From the NCBI RefSeq assembly GCF_000379765.1, contig NZ_KB903431.1:263788-327787 (forward strand): a stretch of 64,000 nt of DNA. Reading direction: 5' to 3'. Within the stretch, counting starts at the first letter, position 1; each line of letters opens with the position of its first letter. The notes beneath the pieces are model-generated. The model searched no databases. It was not told where the DNA came from and saw only the letters and a program-made list of their open reading frames with translations. This document shows positions 27,308-36,116 of this stretch, one piece after another. The DNA is from Flexithrix dorotheae DSM 6795. GTDB lineage: Bacteria > Bacteroidota > Bacteroidia > Cytophagales > Flammeovirgaceae. Made by a program: the position numbers and the translations under genes.

Positions 27308-27910
27308 TTAGAAACTGAATTTTAAGCCACTTCGGGCAAAAAAGCGTTGGTGGCCAAAGGTGTTGTTGAAATAAAAATGCTGTTGGCATTTCACGGTCAA
27401 AGCCCAATGGTGATGGAAAAACCATTCGCTGCTCAATCCGAGGAAAATACCCAGACCCATTTCCACATTTTTATCCGCTGCATTCAGGCTCTTTTCGGTG
27501 GCATTGGGCAAGTCATCCCAAACGGCTGATGCTCCACTCAGACCATTGAAATAGAATTTATCATTCAGGTGGAAAAAGGTATAGGAGGAACCTAATTCCA
27601 GGTAATAACTTTGGAATTCCACTCCGGATAAATCCCCTTTTTCAAACTGTGCGGTGAGTTCAGTCTGCCATTTGTTGGATAGAAAATAATGAAAACCCAC
27701 CTGAGTGGTAAAGCCATTTTTTCCGGCTCCTAATCCTATTTCCATTCCCTTCATGCCATTGGTGTGCTGGGCTTTTCCAAAGGAATATGGGGTTTTAAAA
27801 CGGGCACTTTTGGGCCTTTTCTTTTGGTACTGAGCCCTGACTTCCTGAATACTTAGTATTCCGAAAATCAGGCACGCAACGCATAATATGGTAGTAGTTT
27901 TCTTTTTCAT
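27308..27910 (-). CDS. TraO-like outer-membrane protein
   Basis: The protein has 200 residues with a signal peptide (about 1-27, VRAQ). The mature part is an alternating amphipathic beta-sheet (GMEIGLGAGKNGFTTQVGFHYF, LELGSSYTFFHLNDKFYF, FARSGLKFSF) ending in an aromatic residue, typical of an eight-stranded outer-membrane barrel. In Bacteroidetes transfer operons this position downstream of TraM/TraN is taken by TraO, so I call it TraO-like. The start overlaps the traM stop by four bases. Confidence 0.7.
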   Translation of the reverse strand: MKKKTTTILCVACLIFGILSIQEVRAQYQKKRPKSARFKTPYSFGKAQHTNGMKGMEIGLGAGKNGFTTQVGFHYFLSNKWQTELTAQFEKGDLSGVEFQSYYLELGSSYTFFHLNDKFYFNGLSGASAVWDDLPNATEKSLNAADKNVEMGLGIFLGLSSEWFFHHHWALTVKCQQHFYFNNTFGHQRFFARSGLKFSF

Positions 27911-28896
27911 GGTTGAAATTTTAAATAGACCTCATAGCCATCCTGCAAATGGATAGCGGGTTGTTTGCTCATTTTTTTTAAGGGATCAACAAGGAAATTT
28001 CCCATTCCTCTGGTGGCAAAATTCAAAGCTGTTTCTACTCCTTCTTCAGCGGTTTCAGCAAGGGCTTTATTGGCCGGAAATCCTTTGCCCAATTTTATTC
28101 CGGCCAATTGATCGTAATCCATGACTTCTATGGAGAGGGGAATGATTTTTCCTTCCAAAACCAATTGCTCGATTTTAATTTGCAATCTGTTGCCATTTTG
28201 CAAACTGGATCGTCCGGTAAAAAATTGATTGGCTGGAATGGTGATGTCGTTCCAGGTCAAGTCCTGAAGCAACCGAAAAGTCACAGCTTCACCTGCTTTA
28301 ATTTTATGGTCTTTAAAGACTTTGGCTTTTACAATTTGAATGGCTGGTTTTTGGGTTGGTAAAACAATAGTTGAGCCTGAAGCCGGATAAACCTTTGCGG
28401 TTTTGAAAGTTGTTTCCTCTGGCTCTATTTGCTTGGTTGATTCCAGCGATTTTTCATGAAAAACCCTTGTTTGTGGTTTGTTTGAAATGGATGGAATTAA
28501 TTTTTTTGGTTTTGGAAGTATGCTTTTCTGCATATTTTCAGGATTAAAAGCCTGGGAAGCTGGAGTCACGCTGGAATCATTTTCCAAAAGAACCTTTTCA
28601 TTTTCCTTGTTGGAATTAGGAATTGTATCCGGAACCACCCCTTTGACCATGGAAATGGGTTTATGATTCCGATCTCTTTTATAGGCAGTGTTATCCTCTT
28701 CAATTTTCTGTTCAAAGTATTCAATTTTGCTGATGCTTTTGTTTTCAAAAGCAATGTCATTTTCAGGTGGAGGAGTGGTGTTTACCCCTGAAAAGCTATG
28801 CTGATTTTCTTTCAGGAAAAATGTGAAAAATAATGTGCCTGAAAGCAGTAAGGCTATCCCAAAAGTAATCGCTATGTTTTTCTTTGAAGCTTTCAT
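27907..28896 (-). CDS. traM: TraM, VirB10-like
   Basis: The protein has 329 residues. A single transmembrane helix lies at about 8-27. A long Pro/Lys/Ser-rich linker follows to about residue 195, and the C-terminal domain (IKAGEAVTFRLLQDLTWNDITIPANQF, GKIIPLSIEVMDYDQLAGI) matches the conserved TraM C-terminal domain of Bacteroidetes conjugative transposons, a VirB10/TrbI counterpart that spans the periplasm. It follows traN with a 25-base gap and overlaps the TraO-like gene by four bases. Confidence 0.85.
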   Translation of the reverse strand: MKASKKNIAITFGIALLLSGTLFFTFFLKENQHSFSGVNTTPPPENDIAFENKSISKIEYFEQKIEEDNTAYKRDRNHKPISMVKGVVPDTIPNSNKENEKVLLENDSSVTPASQAFNPENMQKSILPKPKKLIPSISNKPQTRVFHEKSLESTKQIEPEETTFKTAKVYPASGSTIVLPTQKPAIQIVKAKVFKDHKIKAGEAVTFRLLQDLTWNDITIPANQFFTGRSSLQNGNRLQIKIEQLVLEGKIIPLSIEVMDYDQLAGIKLGKGFPANKALAETAEEGVETALNFATRGMGNFLVDPLKKMSKQPAIHLQDGYEVYLKFQP

Positions 28897-28921
28897 TTTC
28901 TTGTTATTCCATTTTTTTTAA

Positions 28922-29791
28922 TTAAATGGTTTTGGCTTTCCTGATGACCTGAAAAGGTACTGACACACTCATGGTCCGGCTGCCTTTTTTCTCTCTTAGT
29001 GTAATTTTCAAGTGTTCTCCATTGCCTCCGGCAAAACTTGGCAGGGCATAAAGCAAAGTGGCAAAAGCCTCTTTTTCCACAATAGAAGGGGCCTGACTTT
29101 CCAGTATTTTCATCGCCCTGGTATTTTCTCCACCCGGACCAAATCCTTTTTGTTTGCTTTCAATTTCAAAAGTGACCAGATCAATTTCATAGTCCATGGA
29201 GCTTTGATTTTCCATCACCAGTTTTAAATAAATGGCTTCCTGATCCACCCTGATCGAACTGATGAGTAATAAAAGGTCATTTTCTTTTGTTCCCAGACTT
29301 CTATAGCGTTGTTTGTCTTGCTGAACTAACTCCAGTTTCTCATGAGTGGCTTGATCTTTTTCTTTCTTTAAAGTGGTCGGGGAAGTAGCCTCTTTTGGTT
29401 TGTTTTCAGGCTTAAGGTTTTTACTTTGTAGGGTTTGAATCCTTTTAGGATTTGCTCTAAAATCGTAAAGCAGTTTGGAAGGTGCTGCTTTGTAGGCAAT
29501 TAATGCTTGGAAAACGCCATCACCACTTTCTAAAAAGAGACTGGAAACACCTGCTTCACTGGTTTTAGCATATAAAATAAACTTGTTTCCAGCATGCTCA
29601 AAGCCGAAATCCGTACTGCCCACATTGTAAAAGCTAATGGATTCCTCAAAAATCACTACCGTCATCACATCCGTACTCAGGAAAATGGTGTCGATGCCAT
29701 TTGATGCATGGGAATTGGCTAGTCCGGATGTATAAAACCCAAGTATAAATCCCAATAGCCCGATAATAAATTTCTTATTCAAAAGTTGCAT
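28922..29791 (-). CDS. traN: TraN (DUF4138), VirB9-like
   Basis: The protein has 289 residues with a signal peptide (about 1-25, SGLANS). The N-terminal domain (TIFLSTDVMTVVIFEESISFYNVG, FILYAKTSEAGVSSLFLESGDG) and the C-terminal beta domain after a Lys-rich linker match DUF4138/TraN, the VirB9-type outer-ring component. The gene overlaps the upstream traK by 17 bases. In CTnDOT-type operons TraM precedes TraN; here traN comes first, a rearranged order. Confidence 0.8.
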   Translation of the reverse strand: MQLLNKKFIIGLLGFILGFYTSGLANSHASNGIDTIFLSTDVMTVVIFEESISFYNVGSTDFGFEHAGNKFILYAKTSEAGVSSLFLESGDGVFQALIAYKAAPSKLLYDFRANPKRIQTLQSKNLKPENKPKEATSPTTLKKEKDQATHEKLELVQQDKQRYRSLGTKENDLLLLISSIRVDQEAIYLKLVMENQSSMDYEIDLVTFEIESKQKGFGPGGENTRAMKILESQAPSIVEKEAFATLLYALPSFAGGNGEHLKITLREKKGSRTMSVSVPFQVIRKAKTI

Positions 29792-30368
29792 AGCTTATAA
29801 TTTTTAAACCTCTTGGATTGTACCTGGTGCGATTCATTCCCCGGTCAGAAATCTTGAAAAAAGCTTTATGTTTCTGGGTATTGACCTTTCCCTTAATCTC
29901 CACCTGCTGGGTGGCAATCATCCAGCATTCGTAAGGGTAAATGTCCATGTTGACATGAATGCTATCCACGGTCAGGGAGTATCGGGCATCATTGTCCAGC
30001 AGGAATTTATAAATCTGATCTTCCTCAAACTTTTTATAAATGGGCAGTCCAAATTCATCATCAATCATTTGCAGTGCAATTTCCAAATGTTGGTAATAAT
30101 TTCTTGCTTCAAATTGCAGCAAATATTGATGGAAAGTAATGCCAAAATTCTCTACATCCAAAGCAGAAAGTTCGTAGTTGTAATGTGCCTGAGCAGTGTA
30201 CATTTCCCCTCTGTCCACCACATAAACTGTTTTGTTCAGGGTAAAAATAGCAGCGATTACCAGTGCGGATAAAAGAAAGAATCCGGTAATGCAGACATAC
30301 ACCAGTGTTTTTAGGAATTTAAAATCCTTGTTGGCATTTAAAGCAGTATAAACTTTTTCTATAGGCAT
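29775..30368 (-). CDS. traK: TraK, VirB8-like
   Basis: The protein has 197 residues with an N-terminal cytoplasmic stub, one transmembrane helix (about 24-46) and a periplasmic domain with the family features VYVVDRGEMYTAQ, NFGITFHQYLLQFEARNYYQHLE and GRG-like MNRTRYNPRGLKI near the end. These are hallmarks of Bacteroidetes TraK, the VirB8 counterpart that nucleates the secretion complex. It starts 22 bases after the VirB4-type ATPase gene and overlaps traN. Confidence 0.85.
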   Translation of the reverse strand: MPIEKVYTALNANKDFKFLKTLVYVCITGFFLLSALVIAAIFTLNKTVYVVDRGEMYTAQAHYNYELSALDVENFGITFHQYLLQFEARNYYQHLEIALQMIDDEFGLPIYKKFEEDQIYKFLLDNDARYSLTVDSIHVNMDIYPYECWMIATQQVEIKGKVNTQKHKAFFKISDRGMNRTRYNPRGLKIISYATFE

Positions 30369-30389
30369 TGGTCTTTCAAATTTCTTTTT

Positions 30390-32786
30390 TTACTCGTTAT
30401 TCGAATCTCTTTCAGCAATGACCTGGTCAAGTGCTGAGGTAATTTTCCCGGTTTTTCCCAAAGCAGTTTTAATGGCATATTTATCTTCCTTTTTGCTGGA
30501 ATAAGCGAGCCTTTCTTCAGGACTCACTTCCACTAAATACACATTAGAAACATTCCCCATTTTGATGAAAATCTCCCGACCATTTTCCTGGTGTTGGGCA
30601 TCAATACTTTTGATCTGGGCATTTTCATGATCGGTTAAACCAAGGTCTTTTTGAAGTCCCGGAATCAGGTTGGGTTTATCAGAATGGTTCAACACAAATA
30701 GGGTAGAGGCATTGGAAATAATCGCCTGCCCCGCTTTGGTTCCGGCAATTTCAGCAGTGCCCTGTGTGATGACCATGGTGGCTCCATTTTCCTTTCGCCA
30801 CTGCCGGGCATTTCTTTCCATAATTGCCCCAAGCCTGTCATCTGCCATATCCCAAAATTCATCCATGATCAGGCTTTTTCGCTCCAAAGGAAAGCGTTTG
30901 ACAATGCCTTTTACTAAATGAGCAATCAGCAGGGAAACCACTGAATACAGCAACTGATTATCCTTAATCTGCCCCATTTCAAAGCAGACTAACTTTTTGG
31001 AAAAGATGTCCAGGTCATGAGTGGCATTCATCAAATAACTGTATTCACCACGTGTAAATGGAGTGATGCAAAGAGAAAAGGAAAGCAAGTCAAAATAGGC
31101 GGCCTGCTCTCCAAAATCTGATTTAAAATCCTGATTTTTATAATTTTCTATAAACCGTCCGAAACTTTCCATGCAAAGCCTGTTGTCCATTTCAATAGCC
31201 CACTGGTAATACTTTTGAACTATAGTTTTCAGGATAACTTTTTCTTCTTTGGTGAATATTTCCCCTTCCTGTTTCCAGATCAATTGGAAAATATCCAACA
31301 GGAAATGCAGGTGTTCATCCGAAACCGAAAATTGCCCCTGTGGTCCTTCCAAAGTAAAAGGATTGAACTCCAGGGGATGGTTTTCGGTGAACTCATAATA
31401 TATGCCATCAAATAGCTGAACTGTTTCTTCATAAGATCTGCCCACATCGATTATGACCTGAATTTCTCCATTCTCAAAAGCTGAAGAAACAATCTTGTTT
31501 ACGGTAAAACTCTTGCCTGCACCTGAAGGAGCCACCATTACCCTATTGCGATTGATCAATCTTTTATGCCATAAGTCCAGTTCAATGGGATGCCCTAATC
31601 TGTTGCACAGCCTCAAACCGTATTCAGTTTTGGGGAGTGCATTGAAATTGATAAAAGCCGAATTGATTTCTCCAATATTTAACAGCCATCGGAATTGGTT
31701 GCCACAATTAAATGGAGCTGCTGCCCAGAATAAATTCCCTGTATCAAAACTTTCCACCATGGCTCCACAATCATTCATTTTGGAAAATGCTTGCACGGTG
31801 CGATACACCTGATTTTTGAGTTGAGCTGTGTCATTGTGAAATACCATCACATTGAGATGTAGCAAATTGAGTTTCTGTCCGTTTGCTCTGACTTCCCGGA
31901 TGAAGTTTTCCAGTTGTTCCTGCTTGGTTTCATTGGAAGAAGAATTCCCGCCAAAAGCATTCAGCAATTTGACCTGCATTTCAATTTTTTGTAATTCCTT
32001 TTCAGAATCAGTTACCAGAATGTAATGGTTGACAATATGGGGAAAAGGCAACTGCACCGTTAAGGGATCAATAAAGCCACTTTCCACTTTGTTCTCATTG
32101 GGTTTTGAGGAACAAACCGTATCGCCATAATTGTGAAGAGTGACTACATTCAAATCCTGTTCGCCTATGGTAATTCCTCCAAATTTGTTGGTGATATTTT
32201 TATAGAAAATGCCGGGTTGACCCAGAAAATCGAGGTTAAAATAATTGTAGGAAACCTGCTCAATTTGCGCATTATTTAATCTTTTGTAGGCCAGTCCGGG
32301 AATGGACGTGAGTTGATTGATGAAGGCTTTGGCGTGATCTTCGGCACTAGCTTTTCTGGTTTCAATATCGAGTAATGGATTTTTAAATTTGCGGATAACT
32401 GAAAAGATAGTCCCATCTGGTCCATTTGTCCCATTTTCTTCCTTGGCGAAACTCAGGAACAAATAACCCTTATGCCGCAACACTTTCCGCTCAAAAAAGT
32501 AATAGTTACTCTTTCCTTTGAAAAAGCCTTCTTCCTCCTGATTACTTTCGAATTGATCTTCAAAGAAAATATCCTGACGATGGATGATGGTACCATTGGG
32601 CAAATTGTTACTGGCCCTCCTGAAAATATCATTTGCCTTGTTATACTGATGCGCATCCAGGGATTCAAAAGCCGGAAGCAAGAGTTCAAAACCAAGGGCT
32701 ACCCTGCCATCTTTGGTAATGGCCTGATGGTCTTCGATATTGAGCAATGGAAAAATTTCCTTGATTCCGATGGTATTGGTTGACAT
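30390..32786 (-). CDS. traG: TraG-family conjugation ATPase (VirB4-like)
   Basis: The 798-residue protein has an N-terminal CagE/TrbE-VirB domain and a C-terminal ATPase. Walker A is APSGAGKS at about residue 420, and Walker B is SLIMDEFWDMADD with the conserved Gln/Arg region MERNARQWRKEN following. It drives type IV secretion assembly and substrate transfer at the inner membrane. The full length and intact motifs suggest a functional protein. It follows the TraF-like gene by 13 bases. Confidence 0.9.
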   Translation of the reverse strand: MSTNTIGIKEIFPLLNIEDHQAITKDGRVALGFELLLPAFESLDAHQYNKANDIFRRASNNLPNGTIIHRQDIFFEDQFESNQEEEGFFKGKSNYYFFERKVLRHKGYLFLSFAKEENGTNGPDGTIFSVIRKFKNPLLDIETRKASAEDHAKAFINQLTSIPGLAYKRLNNAQIEQVSYNYFNLDFLGQPGIFYKNITNKFGGITIGEQDLNVVTLHNYGDTVCSSKPNENKVESGFIDPLTVQLPFPHIVNHYILVTDSEKELQKIEMQVKLLNAFGGNSSSNETKQEQLENFIREVRANGQKLNLLHLNVMVFHNDTAQLKNQVYRTVQAFSKMNDCGAMVESFDTGNLFWAAAPFNCGNQFRWLLNIGEINSAFINFNALPKTEYGLRLCNRLGHPIELDLWHKRLINRNRVMVAPSGAGKSFTVNKIVSSAFENGEIQVIIDVGRSYEETVQLFDGIYYEFTENHPLEFNPFTLEGPQGQFSVSDEHLHFLLDIFQLIWKQEGEIFTKEEKVILKTIVQKYYQWAIEMDNRLCMESFGRFIENYKNQDFKSDFGEQAAYFDLLSFSLCITPFTRGEYSYLMNATHDLDIFSKKLVCFEMGQIKDNQLLYSVVSLLIAHLVKGIVKRFPLERKSLIMDEFWDMADDRLGAIMERNARQWRKENGATMVITQGTAEIAGTKAGQAIISNASTLFVLNHSDKPNLIPGLQKDLGLTDHENAQIKSIDAQHQENGREIFIKMGNVSNVYLVEVSPEERLAYSSKKEDKYAIKTALGKTGKITSALDQVIAERDSNNE

Positions 32787-32798
32787 GGTTGAAAATAT

Positions 32799-33134
32799 TT
32801 AAGGAACAAATTCCTGTTTCAATTGCTGAAGAGATTTCAGGTTAATTTTTTCTCCTGCACTGATCTTTTTGGGTTGTAACCAAAAGGCATAAAGGCTTTG
32901 CAGGAAAGTGGGATGATCCTTTTTATTGGCTATCAGCAGAATGACAAAAAGCACATTGATTGCCAGAAAACAAATGATATAATAGTAATAACCCACCGAA
33001 ATGAAAAAACTCAGGATGTTACCAATTACCATTGAAAACACGATAAGGGCAAAATACAACACCATTTCAATGATTTTTACACCCAGAAATTTCCCCTGGC
33101 TCTGGATATGTTTGTTGACCTGATATTCCTTCAT
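32799..33134 (-). CDS. TraF-like (DUF4133), VirB3-like
   Basis: I start at the ATG at 33134 (MKEYQVNKHIQSQG), five bases after the previous gene; a longer frame to 33215 would run through the end of that gene. The resulting 111 residues contain two transmembrane helices at about 22-42 and 44-62, then a basic tail ending LQQLKQEF. Size, topology, and position directly before the VirB4 ATPase match TraF/VirB3. Confidence 0.75.
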   Translation of the reverse strand: MKEYQVNKHIQSQGKFLGVKIIEMVLYFALIVFSMVIGNILSFFISVGYYYYIICFLAINVLFVILLIANKKDHPTFLQSLYAFWLQPKKISAGEKINLKSLQQLKQEFVP

Positions 33135-33139
33135 ACCCC

Positions 33140-33388
33140 TTATACACTTGAGCCAAAGGCTGCCTGAACTGCATAACCCACAGCAGAAATGCCATAGAAA
33201 ATGATGACACCCCAAACCAGTTTGATTCCATAGTCACCAGCATCAGGGTCCTTTTTCACAAAAGAATATAATACATAAAGCCCGCCCAGAGCAATGGCCA
33301 CATTCCCAAGTGCCCAGATGGCTTTTAAGATATTGGTGGTCAGGGAATTAAAGTCAGACCAGATATCAAGGATAATGAGTAGTTCCAT
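33140..33388 (-). CDS. TraE-like (DUF4134), VirB2-like
   Basis: The protein has 82 residues with two hydrophobic helices (LGNVAIALGGLYVLYSFV and YGIKLVWGVIIFYGISAVGY) joined by a short charged loop KKDPDAGD. This is the usual form of Bacteroidetes TraE, a pilin-like VirB2 counterpart. A recognisable leader is weak (EFNS-type start), so it may lack cleavage. It is one base upstream of the neighbouring gene's end and five bases before traF. Confidence 0.75.
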   Translation of the reverse strand: MELLIILDIWSDFNSLTTNILKAIWALGNVAIALGGLYVLYSFVKKDPDAGDYGIKLVWGVIIFYGISAVGYAVQAAFGSSV

Positions 33389-33389
33389 G

Positions 33390-33653
33390 TTAAATTATTT
33401 TTGTTGATTTGATAAAAATCGACTTGTTATCCTGTTGTTTTTTTTGAGTAACCAAAGCATTTTGTTGAATTTTAGCTTTCGGCTTTAATTCAAAATCTTT
33501 AGAGTTGAGCAACACAGGTTTAATGATGGCTTGAGCCACTAAATCTTTTTTAGTGTAGAGGTTTTTGTAGCGCATGATTCCCCAGTAAACCAGGCAAATC
33601 AAAATTGGTGTCAGGGCAAAAACGAATGAAAATGTACTTAATAAATCGTGCAT
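33390..33653 (-). CDS. Small membrane protein at the head of the transfer operon
   Basis: The protein has 87 residues with one N-terminal transmembrane helix (about 8-27) and a Lys/Gln-rich cytoplasmic tail. It begins the transfer transcript; the stop is one base from the TraE-like gene's start. No family is recognised. It could be an accessory subunit of the secretion channel. Confidence 0.55.
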   Translation of the reverse strand: MHDLLSTFSFVFALTPILICLVYWGIMRYKNLYTKKDLVAQAIIKPVLLNSKDFELKPKAKIQQNALVTQKKQQDNKSIFIKSTKII

Positions 33654-34034
33654 AGGTCAATTACAAATCTTGAAAAAAGACAATTTTGTCCTATTCCTAA
33701 AACGGCCATGTTTTAAGTTTAAAATACACCTCTTGTGCATAAGAATTCCGAATAGTATCAAATGCAACAGGCTAAAGTAATGGCAACTATTTTATTGAAT
33801 TTGTAATGTATTGATTAGTAAAAGCAAGTAATTGATAGATGTAAGAAATAATATCACAAAAATGGTTTAATTATCAATATTACTTAAGAAAGATAATTTG
33901 CTTTGTCAGATTGGATTTTGCTTACTATAAAATTATAAAAACAATCTGTAAAACCCCAAATTATTTTCAATATTTTTTTGAATTTATTCTTGGAATAGTA
34001 TTAAAATATGGTTTGAGGGTGTTTTCTGGTGGAA
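33654..34034. other. Intergenic region upstream of the transfer operon
   Basis: These 381 bases are very AT-rich and gene-free. They must hold the promoter of the leftward transfer operon, but I see no full TTG-N19-TAnnTTTG match. A short dyad GACAA-TT-TTGTC (33679-33690) lies 26 bases upstream of the first start codon and could be an operator; it may also be chance. Confidence 0.35.
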
Positions 34035-34481
34035 TTATTTTTTTGAGGAGAGTAGGCGATACGTTTTGAAAATGCTGAAAATGGTTAGACCTGTAAAGAA
34101 TAATAGTGTGTACTGGATGATAAATCTGGTGTTTGTAATTTGGAGAGAAGATAATTGGCCAATAGTGAAAGAGGTATTTTCCATTTTAAAACTTTCCCAT
34201 AGAAAATAGGCGAAAAGTGAATCAATAAAAAATAGAAAAAGAACTAAAATCATGTAAAACCATCTCTTCTTAAAAAATTGCATTGCCCCCCTAAGTAAAT
34301 AAGCAGGTATGGTTAAGGATAAAAAAGTAATAAAGAAGAGGTAAATTGGGGAAGAAGTCTTGTAAGAATCGTTTTGTTTAAGTTCGAAAGACTTATCTAA
34401 TTCATTTAGTTTACTATAAATCAAAAAGCTGAAAATTAAAAGTCCGATTACCCAGAGGGTTTCTTTAATTGTTCTGGTCAT
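34035..34481 (-). CDS. Hypothetical four-helix membrane protein
   Basis: The protein has 148 residues with four transmembrane segments at about 8-22, 45-62, 72-93 and 122-140. It contains no charged catalytic motif. It lies between the hipBST operon and the transfer operon on the same strand, with 36 bases from the hipT stop to its start, so it may be read through from hipT. Function unknown. Confidence 0.6.
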   Translation of the reverse strand: MTRTIKETLWVIGLLIFSFLIYSKLNELDKSFELKQNDSYKTSSPIYLFFITFLSLTIPAYLLRGAMQFFKKRWFYMILVLFLFFIDSLFAYFLWESFKMENTSFTIGQLSSLQITNTRFIIQYTLLFFTGLTIFSIFKTYRLLSSKK

Positions 34482-34517
34482 TTTTTCTTTTTACAATTTA
34501 ACTCTCCATTTCAAAAC

Positions 34518-35501
34518 CTACTTCATATTCATACGCTTAATACGGTCGAGGTAATTTTTGATGTAAATTTCTTTTTGTGCCTCATTTAAAAAAGAATTTT
34601 GAATCAGTTTAAACACAAGTTTATTTTCTTTCTGGAAGGGAGCTATGATTTTTTCTGCCCTGGAAACTTTGATGCCAATTTTTTTTCCAAATTCAAAAAA
34701 GTCCTGATAAGTATAAAATCCATAGGCCTCAAATGCTTTGGTGAATTCATCTTTGAAAAGGGAAAGAGCCAAGTCTGATTCGGTGGGATTGTGCAGTTTT
34801 GTACAAAGTAAATCATAGGCTGGTGTGAGTAGGTAATCTCCTTGTAGACTTTGGATGGCAGAGAAGTTTTTCAAATGAGCATCACCATTTGAAATGATAT
34901 AATTGAAAAGGATAACTCGGAAGAATTTTTCCATTTCTATCTTGTAAGTTTTTATGTGTTCCCTGATTAAAGCAGCAATTTCCTCATAAGAAAAATCATA
35001 CTTGTAATTTTCTCCATGCGTAATAGAAGTTCGTTGGGCTATTTGTGCAAAATCCTCTTGCTGGAATTTTTCATTAGCATTTGACCCTGCTTTTCGGTCA
35101 AATCTTTTTACCAGATAAGCCGGACTTCCATCCCGAAAATATACCAGCGCATTTGGCGGAACATTAATTTTGAATGCCTGCCTGGCCAGTTGCATGGTAA
35201 GATGTTCATTGGCTGGAGCTGCCTCCAGATGAAGAAAATTACCAATGGGTATGGGTTTAATGAGAAATTCCCCGCCTTTTTCAGTTAGCTCAAGTTGATT
35301 GTTTTCCAGTTTTACCGAGAATTTTACCTGAACTCCTGAAATCGAAATATTTTGCGTATGCTCAATAAAATAAGGTTCAGTTGCTTTTTGTGGTGAATTA
35401 AAGCTTAAAACAGGGCTTACTTTTTTTCCATCAAATAATTCTTTTCTGCACTTTGCACAAAATTCCTGTTGATTTTCTTTTAGGCATCCGGGACAATTCA
35501 T
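34518..35501 (-). CDS. hipT: HipT-type Ser/Thr kinase toxin with N-terminal zinc ribbon
   Basis: The protein has 327 residues. It opens with a zinc-ribbon-like CPGC...CAKC pair (C3, C6, C15, C18), then the Gly-rich loop SISGVQ at residues 53-58, whose SIS motif matches the autophosphorylation motif reported for HipT. The kinase core has VKRFDR, the catalytic NGDAHLKN and the Mg-binding AYDLL. It lacks the N-subdomain 1 of classic HipA; that piece is encoded by the preceding gene, as in HipBST. HipA-family kinases phosphorylate aminoacyl-tRNA synthetases (GltX for HipA, TrpS for HipT); the target here is unknown. Overlaps hipS by four bases. Confidence 0.85.
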   Translation of the reverse strand: MNCPGCLKENQQEFCAKCRKELFDGKKVSPVLSFNSPQKATEPYFIEHTQNISISGVQVKFSVKLENNQLELTEKGGEFLIKPIPIGNFLHLEAAPANEHLTMQLARQAFKINVPPNALVYFRDGSPAYLVKRFDRKAGSNANEKFQQEDFAQIAQRTSITHGENYKYDFSYEEIAALIREHIKTYKIEMEKFFRVILFNYIISNGDAHLKNFSAIQSLQGDYLLTPAYDLLCTKLHNPTESDLALSLFKDEFTKAFEAYGFYTYQDFFEFGKKIGIKVSRAEKIIAPFQKENKLVFKLIQNSFLNEAQKEIYIKNYLDRIKRMNMK

Positions 35502-35827
35502 TTTTCAATGGGTTTAACAGTGATAGCGCCAATTGTATCGGTATGAGCGGTTTTAAGCAATAAACTGAAGTAATCATTTTCATCAATTTTCAATGCCCTG
35601 CATTGGGTGGCTTTATTTGCCCCTTCGGAGAGTAAACCAAAAAAGAAGGGAAACAGGGAAGGGGAACGAAATTCCTGCTGTGTTTTTGGCAAAGTTAAAC
35701 TGATACCATAAGTATTTGGGTTTTGGAAATAGGCTTCATGATAGGAAAAAACATAATCTCCCTTGTCGGTTTTCTCCAAAAAACCGCATAATTCCTTATT
35801 GCTATAAACTGCTGCTTTCCTGCTCAT
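35498..35827 (-). CDS. hipS: HipS-like antitoxin subunit (HipA N-terminal subdomain)
   Basis: The protein has 109 residues and corresponds to the couple_hipA N-terminal domain of HipA as a separate polypeptide (AAVYSNKELCGFLEKTDKGDYVF, SLTLPKTQQEF, PFFFGLLSEGANK). In the E. coli O127 HipBST system the equivalent protein HipS is the antitoxin, while HipB adds repression. Four-base overlaps with both neighbours point to coupled translation at fixed ratios. Confidence 0.85.
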   Translation of the reverse strand: MSRKAAVYSNKELCGFLEKTDKGDYVFSYHEAYFQNPNTYGISLTLPKTQQEFRSPSLFPFFFGLLSEGANKATQCRALKIDENDYFSLLLKTAHTDTIGAITVKPIEK

Positions 35828-36027
35828 GGCATTAATTTCACTTCTATGGTCAGACCCAAAACCTCACAAATTTTTATCAGGCTTTGTAACTCCGGATTGC
35901 CAATACCCTTTTCAATATCCCGAAGCGTTCTCTCTGATATTTCGGAAATATCAGCCAGGTCCTCTTGTGTGATTTTGAGGAATTTACGCCTTTCCCTTAT
36001 TGTTGATCCAATTTTTTCTATATCCAT
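35824..36027 (-). CDS. hipB: HipB-like XRE-family repressor
   Basis: I choose the ATG at 36027 (MDIEKIGSTIRERRKFL), giving 67 residues; the longer frame to 36120 would translate the promoter and operators. The protein is a minimal helix-turn-helix of the XRE family (ITQEDLADISEISERTLRDIEKG) with a short C-terminal beta tail (LTIEVKLMP). It should repress its own operon through the two dyads just upstream. Confidence 0.85.
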   Translation of the reverse strand: MDIEKIGSTIRERRKFLKITQEDLADISEISERTLRDIEKGIGNPELQSLIKICEVLGLTIEVKLMP

Positions 36028-36030
36028 TTC

Positions 36031-36046
36031 CAGCAATATTTTGCCG
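36031..36046. promoter_or_regulatory. Putative HipB operator 1
   Basis: CAGCAATATTTTGCCG, an imperfect dyad (arms CAGCA and TGCCG) ending four bases before the hipB start codon. It matches the second site at 13 of 16 positions. Confidence 0.7.
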
Positions 36047-36053
36047 ATTTGAA

Positions 36054-36061
36054 CAAAAATA
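36054..36061 (-). promoter_or_regulatory. Probable hipBST -7 box
   Basis: On the minus strand the sequence TATTTTTG fits the Bacteroidota -7 consensus TAnnTTTG. It lies between the two operators and 27 bases upstream of the hipB start. The -33 element is weak (TTC instead of TTG at the 19-base spacing). Confidence 0.5.
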
Positions 36062-36090
36062 GTAAAAATCTTCATTAATAGAAATGGAAT

Positions 36091-36106
36091 CGGCAGTGTT
36101 TTGCCG
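36091..36106. promoter_or_regulatory. Putative HipB operator 2
   Basis: CGGCAGTGTTTTGCCG, with perfect arms CGGCA/TGCCG and a 6-base centre, located exactly 60 bases upstream of operator 1. It would cover the region just upstream of the -33 position. Confidence 0.75.
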
Positions 36107-36116
36107 GAAATAATAT

